64,000 bases of DNA from Streptomyces sp. V1I1 (GTDB lineage Bacteria; Actinomycetota; Actinomycetes; Streptomycetales; Streptomycetaceae). Of the stretch, positions 44,340-54,580 are shown in pieces (position 1 is the first letter of the stretch; each line of letters opens with the position of its first letter). Both the position numbers and the translations under genes were made by a program. The stretch is taken from assembly GCF_030817355.1 (NCBI RefSeq), contig NZ_JAUSZH010000001.1:5084501-5148500 (forward strand), in the 5' to 3' direction. The notes beneath the pieces were generated by a model. That model worked only from the letters and a program-made list of their open reading frames with translations, was not told the origin of the DNA and made no database searches.

Positions 44340-46757
44340 GTGACCACCAAGCGACGGACGATCAGAGCGTCCGCGGTGCTCGTGGCTCTGGCCGCGACAA
44401 CCGCGTCGGCCTCGGCGTTCAGCAGTGCGCAGGCCGACAACCAGCCGTCGTCGGGCCCGGCAGGCATCGAGCGCCATGACCCGGCGCCGCAGAAGGGCCA
44501 GGTCGAGCACGACCTGGAGGGCCCGTTCAGCAAGCAGCAGGAGCAGCAGCGCGAGGCTGCGCTGGAGCAGGTCATAGCCGGCGACGCGACCGTGCAGAAG
44601 CGCGGCGCGTCCAATGTCGTGAAGCTCGGCGACAAGAAGTACGTCGAGCTCGGCCGGGAGAAGACGGACAAGATCTTCACGATCCTGGTGGAGTTCGGCG
44701 ACAAGGTCGACGACACCACGATGTTCGACCCGGACGGCCCGGAGGGCCCCGAGGCACCGGTCAAGAAGTACGGCGGCACGCCGGGACCGCTGCACAACAA
44801 GATCGCCAAGCCGGACCGTAAGACCGACAACTCCACGGCCTGGCAGGCGGATTACAACCAGAAGCACTTCCAGGACCTGTACTTCGGCACCGGCAAGGAC
44901 AAGACCGGTCAGCCGAAGCACTCCCTGAAGACCTACTACGAGAAGACCTCCTCGGGCCGTTACTCGGTCGACGGCGAGGTCTCCGACTGGGTCAAGGTCG
45001 ACTACAACGAGGCCCGCTACGGCTCCAACTACTGCGGCGACAGCAACTGCGCCAACGTCTGGGACACGGTCAAGGACGGTGTCACCGCCTGGGCCGCCGA
45101 CCAGAAGGCCAAGGGCCGTACCGACGCGCAGATCAAGGCGGACCTGGCCAAGTACGACCAGTGGGACCGCTACGACTTCGACAACGACGGCAACTTCAAC
45201 GAGACCGACGGCTACATCGACCACTTCCAGATCGTCCACGCGGGCGAGGACGAGTCCGCCGGCGGCGGCGCCCAGGGCGGCGACGCCCTGTGGGCCCACC
45301 GCTGGTACGCCTACGGCACCGACGCCGGCAGGACCGGCCCGTCGAACAACAAGGCCGGCGGCACCCAGATCGGCTCCACCGGCATCTGGGTCGGCGACTA
45401 CACCATGCAGCCCGAGAACGGCGGCCTCGGTGTCTTCGCCCACGAGTACGGTCACGACCTCGGTCTGCCCGACCACTACGACACCTCGGGCAAGGGCGAG
45501 AACTCGACCGGCTTCTGGACCCTGATGTCGGCCGGCTCCTGGCTCGGCACCGGCAAGGACTCCATCGGCGACCTGCCGGGCGACATGAACGCCTGGGACA
45601 AGCTGCAGCTGGGCTGGCTCAACTACACCAAGGGCAAGGCGGGGACGAAGTCCGCGCACAGGCTGGGTGTGGCGGAGTACAACACCAAGAACCCGCAGGC
45701 GCTCGTCGTCGAGCTGCCGAAGAAGCCGGTCACCACGACTGTCGTGAAGCCCTCCGAGGGCTCCAAGCAGTGGTGGAGCGACATGGGTGACGACCTCAAG
45801 AACACCCTGTCCCGTCCGGTCGACCTCACCGGCAAGTCCAAGGCGTCCCTTGAGCTCTCGGGCTGGTGGGACATCGAGGAGGGCTACGACTACCTGTACG
45901 CCGAGGTGTCGACGGACGGCGGCGCCAACTGGACGCCGGTGGACGGCACGGCGGACGGCAAGCCGATCAGCCGCGACGCGGGCGACAAGCCGGCGCTGAC
46001 CGGCGCGTCGGGCGCGTACAAGAAGCTGGCGTACTCGCTGGACGCGTACGCGGGCAAGAAGGTCGACGTCCGCTTCCGCTACCAGACGGACGGCGGCGCG
46101 GGCGGCAAGGGCTTCGCGGCGGACGCGCTGAGCGTGGTCGCGGACGGCACGGCGCTGTTCACCGACAACGCCGAGGGCGACGACGCGGGCTGGACCTCGA
46201 AGGGCTTCTCGCGCATCGGTGAGTCCTTCACCAAGGAGTACGAGCAGTACTACCTGGCCGAGAACCGTCAGTACGTCTCGTACGACAAGACGCTGAAGGT
46301 CGGCCCGTACAACTTCGGCTTCAAGGCACCGAAGGACTCCTGGGTCGAGCACTACCCGTACCAGAACGGCCTGCTGATCTGGCTCTGGGACACCTCGCAG
46401 AAGGACAACAACACCAGCCAGCACCCGGGCCGCGGCCTGGTCCTGCCGGTGGACGCGCACCCGAAGGCCCTCAAGTGGGCGGACGGCACGCTGATGCGGA
46501 ACAAGATCCAGACGTTCGACTCGCCCTTCAGCCTGCGGCCGACCGACGGCTTCACGCTGCACAAGGCGGATGTGGGGCTCCGGATCAAGCCGCAGGCGGG
46601 CAACCCGGTCTTCGACGACCGCAAGGGTGTGTACTGGTTCGCCGAGAACCCGACGGCGGGCGTTCAGGTAACTGACACCAACACCAAGATCTCGGTCGTG
46701 AGCGAGCCGTGGAACGGCCAAACGATCACGGTCAAGGTTGGTCCGTCGACCAATTAG
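44340..46757 (+). CDS. Immune inhibitor A-type secreted metalloprotease (M6)
   Basis: 805 residues from GTG 44340. Signal peptide (ASAVLVALAATTASASAFSS), propeptide to about 100, then the M6 catalytic domain with zinc site FAHEYGHDLGLPDHYD (His368, Glu369, His372). C-terminal MAM/carbohydrate-binding-like modules follow (LELSGWWDIEEGYDYLYAEV; KVDVRFRYQTDGGAGGKG). It degrades extracellular proteins. DxDGDGxx-like calcium loops (YDFDNDGNFNETDGY) are visible. Followed by a strong terminator, so transcribed alone. Confidence 0.93.
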   Translation: MTTKRRTIRASAVLVALAATTASASAFSSAQADNQPSSGPAGIERHDPAPQKGQVEHDLEGPFSKQQEQQREAALEQVIAGDATVQKRGASNVVKLGDKKYVELGREKTDKIFTILVEFGDKVDDTTMFDPDGPEGPEAPVKKYGGTPGPLHNKIAKPDRKTDNSTAWQADYNQKHFQDLYFGTGKDKTGQPKHSLKTYYEKTSSGRYSVDGEVSDWVKVDYNEARYGSNYCGDSNCANVWDTVKDGVTAWAADQKAKGRTDAQIKADLAKYDQWDRYDFDNDGNFNETDGYIDHFQIVHAGEDESAGGGAQGGDALWAHRWYAYGTDAGRTGPSNNKAGGTQIGSTGIWVGDYTMQPENGGLGVFAHEYGHDLGLPDHYDTSGKGENSTGFWTLMSAGSWLGTGKDSIGDLPGDMNAWDKLQLGWLNYTKGKAGTKSAHRLGVAEYNTKNPQALVVELPKKPVTTTVVKPSEGSKQWWSDMGDDLKNTLSRPVDLTGKSKASLELSGWWDIEEGYDYLYAEVSTDGGANWTPVDGTADGKPISRDAGDKPALTGASGAYKKLAYSLDAYAGKKVDVRFRYQTDGGAGGKGFAADALSVVADGTALFTDNAEGDDAGWTSKGFSRIGESFTKEYEQYYLAENRQYVSYDKTLKVGPYNFGFKAPKDSWVEHYPYQNGLLIWLWDTSQKDNNTSQHPGRGLVLPVDAHPKALKWADGTLMRNKIQTFDSPFSLRPTDGFTLHKADVGLRIKPQAGNPVFDDRKGVYWFAENPTAGVQVTDTNTKISVVSEPWNGQTITVKVGPSTN

Positions 46758-46782
46758 TTCGCGTTTTACCAGGTCAGAGCAT

Positions 46783-46818
46783 GATCGGCCGTCGCCCTCT
46801 AGCGGGCGACGGCCGATC
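46783..46818 (+). terminator. Terminator of the M6 protease gene
   Basis: 15-bp perfect stem (46783-46797 with 46804-46818), loop TCTAGC, then GTGTTTAG. Confidence 0.85.
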
Positions 46819-46880
46819 GTGTTTAGGTGCGTCTTGCCAGGTCCTTATTGACATGCCATCTCACGGGGGAGTGGTTCCGC

Positions 46881-47285
46881 ATGCCCGGCGGAGGTTTTTG
46901 CAAGCTGCCGAACGGCAGCGTGGTGGTCGCGCTCAGCCTGCCGAGCCCAGTGGGCGACGGCAGCCCGGTCCGCTTTCTGGTCCACTCGGCGAACCGCGCG
47001 AGGGCGCTGACGCGGCTGCGGAATCTGGGCCTGCGGGCGGTGTATCTGCGGGGCAACGCGGAACCGCCGACCCCGGACGAGGTCACGGCGGTGCTGCACC
47101 ACCCGGACGGCCTGCTGTGGCGCGCGACGCCGGAGGACCACGAGGAGCTGTGGCACCCGATACGGGCGTTGTTCAGCCCGGCAGCGGGCACCCGACGCGA
47201 ACCGGGGGCCAGCCCCCAGACCCCGGTACTTCCCCTGCGCCCTCCGGGCGTAGGAGAAGTGTCCTCAATCGCCGGACGGGCTTGA
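46881..47285 (+). CDS. Conserved-looking hypothetical protein
   Basis: 134 residues from ATG 46881, with GGGGGA about ten bases upstream. The first ~100 residues are compact and codon-biased (MPGGGFCKLPNGSVVVALSL; ALTRLRNLGLRAVYLRGNAE; HEELWHPIRALF). The last ~30 are read through repeat sequence before the stop, so the original C-terminus may have been shorter. No family recognised. Confidence 0.65.
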   Translation: MPGGGFCKLPNGSVVVALSLPSPVGDGSPVRFLVHSANRARALTRLRNLGLRAVYLRGNAEPPTPDEVTAVLHHPDGLLWRATPEDHEELWHPIRALFSPAAGTRREPGASPQTPVLPLRPPGVGEVSSIAGRA

Positions 47286-47325
47286 TTTCCGCCGGGCGAG
47301 ATCAAGCCTCTCCGGCGATTGAGGA
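47262..47325. repeat. Long inverted repeat, TCCTCAATCGCCGGA type
   Basis: TCCTCAATCGCCGGA (47262-47276) pairs with TCCGGCGATTGAGGA (47311-47325), with an inner CTTGAT/ATCAAG stem. This sequence type is frequent between Streptomyces genes and can act as a bidirectional terminator. Confidence 0.8.
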
Positions 47326-47361
47326 GCGGGGTCCGGGGCGGAGCCCCGAAAACAGCCTCGT

Positions 47362-47425
47362 GGGGGTCCCCCCGGACGAAGTCTGGGGGAGCTTGAGGCG
47401 CGGGGGTCCGGGGGCGGAGCCCCCG
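47362..47425. repeat. Composite GC-rich intergenic repeat, copy 2
   Basis: Same two blocks as at 3908-3972. The CGGGGGC-GGA-GCCCCCG hairpin (47409-47425) lies three bases beyond the pncA stop, as it does for murA. Confidence 0.75.
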
Positions 47426-47427
47426 GG

Positions 47428-48012
47428 TCAGACCACCGGCTTGCCGGACAGCTCCACGCCCGCCGCCCGCAACTCCTCCAGCGCCCTCTCCGTCGTCTCC
47501 TCCGCGACCCCCGCCGTCAGGTCGAGCAGCACATGCGTCGTGAAGCCCTCCCGCGCCGCGTCCAGCGCCGTCGCCCGTACACAGTGGTCCGTCGCGATGC
47601 CGACCACGTCGACCTCGGAGACCTCACGCGCCCGCAGCCACGCCGCCAGCGTCGTGCCGTTCTCGTCCGCGCCCTCGAAGCCGCTGTACGCAGCCGCGTA
47701 CGCGCCCTTGTCGAAGACCGCGTCGATCGCGCCCGACGCGACCGCCGGTGCGAAGTTCGGGTGGAAGCCCACACCCTCCGTGCCGGCGACGCAGTGGGGC
47801 GGCCACGACCTGACGTAGTCCGGGTGCTCCGAGAAGTGGTCGCCCGGCTCGATGTGGTGGTCGCGGGTGGCGACGACATGGCGGTAACCCGGCTGGGCCT
47901 GGCCCACCAGGTCCGTGATGGCGGCAGCGACTTCGGCACCCCCCGCCACCGCGAGGCTGCCGCCCTCACAGAAGTCGTTCTGAACGTCCACGACGATCAA
48001 GGCGCGGTGCAT
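47428..48012 (-). CDS. pncA: Nicotinamidase (isochorismatase family)
   Basis: 194 residues. It deamidates nicotinamide to nicotinate for NAD salvage. Catalytic Asp is in VVDVQNDFCEGGSL, metal ligands in DHHIEPGDHFSEHP, and the nucleophilic Cys in IATDHCVRATALDA. TRDHHIEPGDHF is characteristic of true nicotinamidases. pncB follows next on the same strand order (48137-49465), so both salvage steps lie together. It would also activate pyrazinamide-type amides. Confidence 0.95.
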   Translation of the reverse strand: MHRALIVVDVQNDFCEGGSLAVAGGAEVAAAITDLVGQAQPGYRHVVATRDHHIEPGDHFSEHPDYVRSWPPHCVAGTEGVGFHPNFAPAVASGAIDAVFDKGAYAAAYSGFEGADENGTTLAAWLRAREVSEVDVVGIATDHCVRATALDAAREGFTTHVLLDLTAGVAEETTERALEELRAAGVELSGKPVV

Positions 48013-48136
48013 GGCGGGTGTCCTTCGATGGGGGGTTCGGCGGAGAGTCCTGCGGGCTGCGAACGGATGTATTGAGCCTAGAGACTTCGGCCGCCTTGCG
48101 GGAGAGGGCTTCAGACGCCGTTCACGCGGACTGAAC

Positions 48137-49465
48137 TCATATGTACTCCGTGGGCAGGACCGGCTCGCCCCTGGACAGCTGCATCGCCGACAACGGCAGC
48201 CCTGCCCGCGCCGCTATGTGCCGCTCGCGCACCGCGTCCAGCGGCTCGCGGGCGACGACCTCGCCGCCCTTGACCAGTTCCACCAGCAGCTGCCGGTCCA
48301 CCAGGTCCGACGGCACCGTGTCGACACAGATCACCTCCGCCTCTGCGACCCCGTCCTCGTCCAGTCGGCGCGCGGCCCACTTGCGGCCGCCGATGGAGGT
48401 CTTGCCGCCCAAGGATTTCTTCGCGACCGGCAGCAGCGGAGCCCTGGGGTCGGCGGACTCGGACCTGGCGACCAGCTTGTAGACCATCGAGCAGGTGGGG
48501 TGCCCGCTGCCGGTGACCAGCTGTGTTCCCACGCCGTACGCGTCCACCGGCGCCGCGGCCAGCGACGCGATGGCGTACTCGTCCAGGTCCGAGGTGACCA
48601 CGATCTTGGTGCCGGTCGCGCCGAGCTCGTCCAGCTGCTGCCGCACCCGGTGGGCGACCAGCAGCAGGTCCCCGGAGTCGATGCGTACGGCACCGAGCCC
48701 GGGACCGGCGATGTCCACGGCCGTGCGGACGGCCTCGGCCACGTCGTAGGTGTCGACCAGCAGCGTCGTGCCCCGCCCGAGCGAGTCGACCTGAGCCTGG
48801 AAGGCGTCGCGCTCGCTGTCGTGCAGCAGGGTGAAGGCGTGCGCGCTGGTGCCCACCGTCGGAATGGCGTAGCGGAAACCCGCCGCCAGGTCGGAGGTGG
48901 AATTGAAGCCGCCGACGTACGCAGCGCGGGCCGACGCGACCGCGGCGAGTTCGTGCGTACGCCGTGCGCCCATCTCGATCAGCCCGCGCCCGCCCGCCGC
49001 CGTCGACATCCGGGAGGCCGCGGCCGCGATCGCCGAGTCGTGGTTGAGGATCGACAGGGCGACGGTCTCGAGCAGCACACACTCGGCGAAGGTGCCCTCG
49101 ACCCGCAGTATCGGCGAGCCCGGGAAGTAGACCTCGCCCTCCGGATAGCCCCAGATGTCGCCGCTGAAGCGGTACGAGGCGAGCCACCGCAGCGTCGGCT
49201 CGTCGACAATCTTTCGCTCCCTCAGAAAGCCCAGCACGCCCGCGTCGAAGCGGAGGTTCTCGACGGCGTCGAGCAGCCGGCCGGTGCCCGCCACGACGCC
49301 GTACCGCCGGCCCTCGGGGAGCCTGCGGGTGAAGATCTCGAAGACGGATCGGCGGTCGGCGGTGCCGGACTTCAGTGCCGCCTGGAGCATCGTGAGCTCG
49401 TACTGGTCCGTGAAGAGCGCCGTCGACGGAACGTCCACCGGCAGCCCAAGGTCCGCAGGGTTCAT
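48137..49465 (-). CDS. pncB: Nicotinate phosphoribosyltransferase
   Basis: 442 residues from ATG 49465; an upstream in-frame ATG (49486) lies inside the inverted repeat at 49481 and is less likely. It joins nicotinate to PRPP to make nicotinate mononucleotide. Family text: STALFTDQYELTMLQAAL, LNHDSAIAAAASRMS, GARRTHELAAVASARAAYVG, GTSAHAFTLLHDSERDAF and RIDSGDL. Transcribed toward pncA with a 124-base gap; a palindromic operator candidate lies at its promoter. Confidence 0.95.
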   Translation of the reverse strand: MNPADLGLPVDVPSTALFTDQYELTMLQAALKSGTADRRSVFEIFTRRLPEGRRYGVVAGTGRLLDAVENLRFDAGVLGFLRERKIVDEPTLRWLASYRFSGDIWGYPEGEVYFPGSPILRVEGTFAECVLLETVALSILNHDSAIAAAASRMSTAAGGRGLIEMGARRTHELAAVASARAAYVGGFNSTSDLAAGFRYAIPTVGTSAHAFTLLHDSERDAFQAQVDSLGRGTTLLVDTYDVAEAVRTAVDIAGPGLGAVRIDSGDLLLVAHRVRQQLDELGATGTKIVVTSDLDEYAIASLAAAPVDAYGVGTQLVTGSGHPTCSMVYKLVARSESADPRAPLLPVAKKSLGGKTSIGGRKWAARRLDEDGVAEAEVICVDTVPSDLVDRQLLVELVKGGEVVAREPLDAVRERHIAARAGLPLSAMQLSRGEPVLPTEYI

Positions 49466-49480
49466 ACGCCGGATGCTATC

Positions 49481-49509
49481 GCACATCTCGTCAGAGTGAC
49501 GAGATGTGC
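49481..49509. promoter_or_regulatory. 13-bp perfect inverted repeat between pncB and clpS
   Basis: GCACATCTCGTCA (49481-49493), spacer GAG, TGACGAGATGTGC (49497-49509). The only strong symmetry in the 80-base divergent promoter region, 16 bases from the pncB start. Likely an operator for a NAD-metabolism repressor; it does not look like the NrtR or NiaR sites I know. Confidence 0.6.
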
Positions 49510-49545
49510 GGGTCGTTTGTGCGATGAGCCCCCTTGGGTGGCAGC

Positions 49546-49860
49546 ATGGACCAGGTGAGTGTTGCTCCCACAGAGATCGAACGCCCTGAGTCGGCGGAGG
49601 AGACCTTCGCCGTGCCCGAGCCCGACGTGCCGTGGGTGACGCTCGTCCACAACGACCCGGTCAACCTGATGAGCTATGTCACCTATGTCTTCCAGGCCTA
49701 TTTCGGCTACTCCAAGGACAAGGCGCACAAGCTGATGCTCGACGTCCATCACAAGGGACGCGCCATCGTCTCCAGCGGCAGCCGCGAGGAGATGGAGCGT
49801 GATGTGCAGGCGATGCACGGTTACGGGCTGTGGGCGACGCTGTCCCAGGACCGCTTCTGA
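49546..49860 (+). CDS. clpS: ATP-dependent Clp protease adaptor
   Basis: 104 residues. Binds N-degron substrates and delivers them to ClpAP/ClpCP. The core is clear: [20 protein letters not shown] (N-end-rule pocket), [20 protein letters not shown], and [19 protein letters not shown]. Start taken at ATG 49546; an in-frame start at 49534 is possible. ATGA overlap with the DUF2017 gene, as is common in actinobacteria. Confidence 0.95.
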   Translation: MDQVSVAPTEIERPESAEETFAVPEPDVPWVTLVHNDPVNLMSYVTYVFQAYFGYSKDKAHKLMLDVHHKGRAIVSSGSREEMERDVQAMHGYGLWATLSQDRF

Positions 49861-50453
49861 TGGCCGGGCACTTCGAGTCGATTCCCGGCGGCGGCGCCGC
49901 CGTCGCGCTCGACGAGGTCGAGATCTCCATCCTGCGCTCGCTGGCCGTTCAGCTGCTTGAGCTGATCGGGCCCGGCGACGAGCCGGTGGAGGGCGAGGAC
50001 CCGCTGGCCGCACTGTTCTCGGAGGGGCCGAGCGAGCCGCCGACCGACCCGGCGCTGGCCCGCCTTTTCCCGGAGGCGTACGCAGGTCCCGGCGCCGACG
50101 TAGAGGACGAGGAACTGCTCGCCGCGTCTTCGGAATTCAGGCGCTTCACCGAGAACGACCTGCGCTCCCGCAAGCGCGACGACGCGCTCGCGGTCGTCCG
50201 CACCCTCGACTCACTGGCCTCGGCCGGCGAGGGCGGTGTCGTCCTGAAGCTGACCGCCGATGACTGCCTGCACTGGCTCGGCGCGCTCAACGACCTGCGG
50301 CTGACCATCGGGACCCGCCTGGAGGTCAGCGACGAGGACGAGAACGGCGAGCTGTACAGGCTGCCCGACTCCGATCCGCGCAAGCCGATGGTGATGGCGT
50401 ATCTCTGGCTCGGCGCGCTCCAGGAGACGCTCGTCGAGACCCTGATGTCCTGA
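49860..50453 (+). CDS. DUF2017 protein
   Basis: 197 residues, ATG 49860 overlapping the clpS stop. The family is regularly coupled to clpS in actinobacteria but has no known function. Visible features are an all-helical N-terminus (EVEISILRSLAVQLLELIGP), an acidic middle, and LTADDCLHWLGALNDLRLTI plus MVMAYLWLGALQETLVETLM at the end. The last 13 bases are duplicated just after the stop. Confidence 0.9.
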   Translation: MAGHFESIPGGGAAVALDEVEISILRSLAVQLLELIGPGDEPVEGEDPLAALFSEGPSEPPTDPALARLFPEAYAGPGADVEDEELLAASSEFRRFTENDLRSRKRDDALAVVRTLDSLASAGEGGVVLKLTADDCLHWLGALNDLRLTIGTRLEVSDEDENGELYRLPDSDPRKPMVMAYLWLGALQETLVETLMS

Positions 50454-50797
50454 TCCCTGATGTCCTGAGATGTCTATTCGGACGCCATCAGGCGTTCGCT
50501 CAACGGACACTCAAATCCGGATAACGATCCCGTCACCGCCGCGCCTTGGATTGCGGTGTCCGGGGGGCGTTTGTCCTCTTCTTCGTGTGGCGTGTGCCAC
50601 GTCTCCTGGGTGAATCAATGTTGCCGACGTGATAAATCTTCACGACCGCCTGCGGGACGCCACCCATGTCCCCAGGGGCGCTTGGGCCGGCTGATCGCCG
50701 GTAGCACTCCATCCATTTCCGGGGGGATCAGGACCTGATCCGCAGTGCGCGGCAGATGCAGCGGACGCGGACCAGCATGGAGAAAGGGCGCATCACC
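50454..50797 (+). promoter_or_regulatory. Regulatory region of the amino-acid permease
   Basis: No gene supported. GGATCAGG-A-CCTGATCC (50725-50741) is a perfect 8-bp inverted repeat about 57 bases before the permease start, a good operator candidate. CCTGATGTCCTGA is duplicated at 50441-50453 and 50456-50468. The AT-rich patch GATAAATCTTCACG (50630-50643) may be promoter. Confidence 0.5.
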
Positions 50798-52264
50798 ATG
50801 ACCTCACTGCAGGTCGACAAGCACGACGGCAATGAGGCCGCGGGGTCCGCGGCAGGCGCGGACGAGGGCTACCAGCGCGGACTGGGTGCTCGTCAGATCC
50901 AGATGATCGCGATCGGCGGGGCCATCGGCACCGGCCTCTTCCTCGGCGCGGGCAAGGGCATCTCCAAGGCCGGCCCCAGCCTCATCCTGGCCTACGCCAT
51001 TGCGGGCCTGGTCATCTTCTTCATCATGCGGGCGCTGGGCGAACTGCTCATGTACCGCCCCGTCTCGGGATCCTTCGCCGAGTACGGGCGTGAATTCGTC
51101 GGTCCTTTCGCGGGCTTCGTCACCGGATGGACGTACTGGCTCTTCTGGGTCGTCACCGGCATCACCGAAGTCACTGCGGCCGCCACGTACATGACGTACT
51201 GGTGGGACATTCCGCAATGGCTCTCCGCGCTGGTCTTCACCGTCATCCTCTACGCCGCGAACCTCATCTCCGTGAAGCTCTTCGGTGAGCTGGAGTTCTG
51301 GTTCTCGATGGTCAAGGTGACGGCCATCATCGGCATGATCCTGATCTGCGCCGGTGTGCTCACGATCGGCTTCTCCGACGCCGGTGACACCGCGTCCGTC
51401 ACCCACCTGTGGTCCGACGGCGGCTTCTTCCCCAAGGGTCTCGGCGGCACGCTGATGACCCTGCAGCTCGTGATGTTCGCCTTCCTCGCGGTCGAACTGG
51501 TCGGCGTCACCGCCGGCGAGTCCAAGGACCCGGAGAAGACCCTCCCCAAGGCCATCAACACCGTGCCGTGGCGTATCGCCGTCTTCTACGTCGGCGCGCT
51601 GATCATGATCCTGTCGGTGGTGCCCTGGACCCACTTCCAGCCGGGCATCTCGCCGTTCGTCGCCGCCTTCGAGAAGATGGGCCTCGGCATCGGCGCCGCG
51701 ATCGTCAACTTCGTCGTGCTGACGGCCGCACTCTCCTCCTGCAACTCCGGTATGTACTCCACCGGCCGCATGCTGCGGGACCTGGCGCTCAACGGGCAGG
51801 GCCCGAAGGCCTTCACCAAGCTGACGGAGAACGGCCTGCCGCTGATCGGCACGACCTTCTCCGCCGCGCTGATGCTGGTCGGCGTCTGGATCAACTACAA
51901 GGCTCCGGGCGAGGCGTTCAACTACGTCGTCTCCTTCGCGACCATCTCCGGCATGTGGGCCTGGATCATGATCCTGGTCAGCCAGATCCGCTACCGGGCC
52001 AAGGCGGACCGCGGTGAGCTGCCGCAGTCGACCTTCAAGGCGCCCGGCGCCCCGTACACCAGCTGGTTCGCGCTGCTCTTCATCTGCATGGTCATCGTGA
52101 TGATGGGCATCGACAAGGACGCGCGGATCTCGCTGTACTGCGCGCCGCTGTGGGCGCTGCTCCTCGGCGTCTCGTACCTGGTCCTGAAGAAGCGCAACCC
52201 CGAGGGCGCGGCCTTCGCCAAGCGCTCACCGCAGCGCGGGCCCCGGCGCCGACCGCTGCGCTGA
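50798..52264 (+). CDS. Amino-acid permease, AAT/APC family
   Basis: 488 residues, twelve predicted membrane helices. The first-helix APC signature is clear (QIQMIAIGGAIGTGLFLGAG). Further family text: EYGREFVGPFAGFVTGWTYW, GESKDPEKTLPKAINTVPWR, SSCNSGMYSTGRML. It resembles the gamma-aminobutyrate, proline and asparagine permeases of the AAT group; substrate not assignable. ATG 50798 has AAAGGG upstream; an earlier start at 50756 would add 14 unlikely residues. The C-terminus is basic (KRSPQRGPRRRPLR). Confidence 0.93.
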   Translation: MTSLQVDKHDGNEAAGSAAGADEGYQRGLGARQIQMIAIGGAIGTGLFLGAGKGISKAGPSLILAYAIAGLVIFFIMRALGELLMYRPVSGSFAEYGREFVGPFAGFVTGWTYWLFWVVTGITEVTAAATYMTYWWDIPQWLSALVFTVILYAANLISVKLFGELEFWFSMVKVTAIIGMILICAGVLTIGFSDAGDTASVTHLWSDGGFFPKGLGGTLMTLQLVMFAFLAVELVGVTAGESKDPEKTLPKAINTVPWRIAVFYVGALIMILSVVPWTHFQPGISPFVAAFEKMGLGIGAAIVNFVVLTAALSSCNSGMYSTGRMLRDLALNGQGPKAFTKLTENGLPLIGTTFSAALMLVGVWINYKAPGEAFNYVVSFATISGMWAWIMILVSQIRYRAKADRGELPQSTFKAPGAPYTSWFALLFICMVIVMMGIDKDARISLYCAPLWALLLGVSYLVLKKRNPEGAAFAKRSPQRGPRRRPLR

Positions 52265-52345
52265 CCCCAGCGCCGACGTCCGTCATTCGGGCCGGTCCGT
52301 ACCACCCTTCGGTACGGGCCGGCCCTTCTGCTTATCCTGTCGCTC

Positions 52346-52768
52346 ATGCTGACCCTCACCCAGTCTCTGTTCGACCAGATCGTGGCGCACGCCCGCGCCG
52401 ACCACCCCGACGAGGCCTGTGGCGTGGTCGCGGGCCCCGAGGGCAGCGGCCGCCCCGAGCGCTTCATCCCGATGCTGAATGCCGCCCGCTCGCCCACGTT
52501 CTACGAGTTCGACTCGGCGGACCTGCTGAAGCTCTACCGGGAGCTGGACGACCGTGACGAAGAGCCGGTGATCATCTATCACTCGCACACGGCGACCGAG
52601 GCGTACCCGTCCCGTACGGACATTTCGTACGCCAACGAGCCGGGCGCCCACTATGTCCTGGTCTCCACGGCCGACACCGACGACGCGGGCTCCTTTCAGT
52701 TCCGCTCCTTCCGCATCGTCGAGGGCGAGATCACCGAGGAAGAGGTCAAGGTCGTAGAGGCGTACTGA
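52346..52768 (+). CDS. mec: Mec-type JAMM metallopeptidase (M67)
   Basis: 140 residues. The JAMM zinc centre is complete: Glu23 (HPDEACGVV), His79 and His81 (YHSHT), Ser89 and Asp92 in the H-x-H-x7-S-x2-D spacing. In Mycobacterium tuberculosis the homologue acts in CysO-dependent cysteine synthesis, cutting the CysO-cysteine adduct. Here cysO and cysM follow, and CysO has two residues after its GlyGly, which Mec-like enzymes may also remove. It is separated from cysO by a region with a leader peptide. Confidence 0.92.
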   Translation: MLTLTQSLFDQIVAHARADHPDEACGVVAGPEGSGRPERFIPMLNAARSPTFYEFDSADLLKLYRELDDRDEEPVIIYHSHTATEAYPSRTDISYANEPGAHYVLVSTADTDDAGSFQFRSFRIVEGEITEEEVKVVEAY

Positions 52769-52878
52769 GCGCGACCTTCAGGCCGCGGCACCTCCCACAG
52801 ACCGCATGCTGAGCAGAGTTCGTCCATCATGCGAGATCACATTCCGGAACCCGGACGGGGAATCGTTACGATGACCGC

Positions 52879-52995
52879 ATGGTTCCCCATGACGTGAGCG
52901 ACAAGACGCCGAGCGCCCTGCTGCTCGTGGCGCGGCTGCACGTCGACCTGTGCCGCCTCGCCAGCGCGATGTGTACGACCCGCGCTGCGTCCTGA
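52879..52995 (+). CDS. Cysteine-containing leader peptide upstream of cysO-cysM
   Basis: ATG 52879 encodes 38 residues ending at 52995 (SALLLVARLHVDLCRLASAM, CTTRAAS). A shorter form starts at GTG of VARLHVDLC. Two Cys codons (TGC, TGT) close to the end and the HVDLCR-A-x-x-x-C pattern fit the small leader peptides seen before sulfur genes in streptomycetes. A CCCCC-TCGCGC-GGGGG hairpin (53053-53068) follows, suitable for ribosome-mediated attenuation when cysteine is scarce. Too short for confident family assignment. Confidence 0.55.
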   Translation: MVPHDVSDKTPSALLLVARLHVDLCRLASAMCTTRAAS

Positions 52996-54354
<1,359 letters not shown>

Positions 54355-54382
54355 GAGCGCCGGCCGACGCTGCGGCGAGGGT

Positions 54383-54402
54383 GTGGGGGCGTGAGCCCCC
54401 AC
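54383..54402 (+). terminator. Terminator of cysM
   Basis: GTGGGGGC-GTGA-GCCCCCAC, 8-bp stem with a GNRA loop, 28 bases after the stop. Confidence 0.65.
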
Positions 54403-54415
54403 CTACCCCCGGTCA

Positions 54416-54580
54416 GTGAGGGCGCGGGCGCCCACGTACCCGCGGGTCAGCGAGGCGTGGGCGGCCATGTACCTCCGGGGCGGTGAGGGCGCGGGCGCCC
54501 ACGTACCCGCGGGTCAGCGAGGCGTGGGCGGCCGTACCCCCGGGTCAGTGAGGGCGCGGGCGCCCACATACCTCTGGGTC
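54416..54580. repeat. 66-bp tandem repeat, about 2.5 copies
   Basis: GTGAGGGCGCGGGCGCCCAC begins copies at 54416, 54483 and 54548; the first two continue with near-identical sequence through CGCGGGTCAGCGAGGCGTGG. Palindromic GGGCGCCC cores suggest repeated small hairpins. It lies between the cysM and PemK-like genes. Confidence 0.75.

Noticed and set aside
52871..52897. Earlier ATG as start of the cysteine leader
   Set aside because: That frame gives only eight residues (MTAWFPMT) and a stop, with no conserved features.
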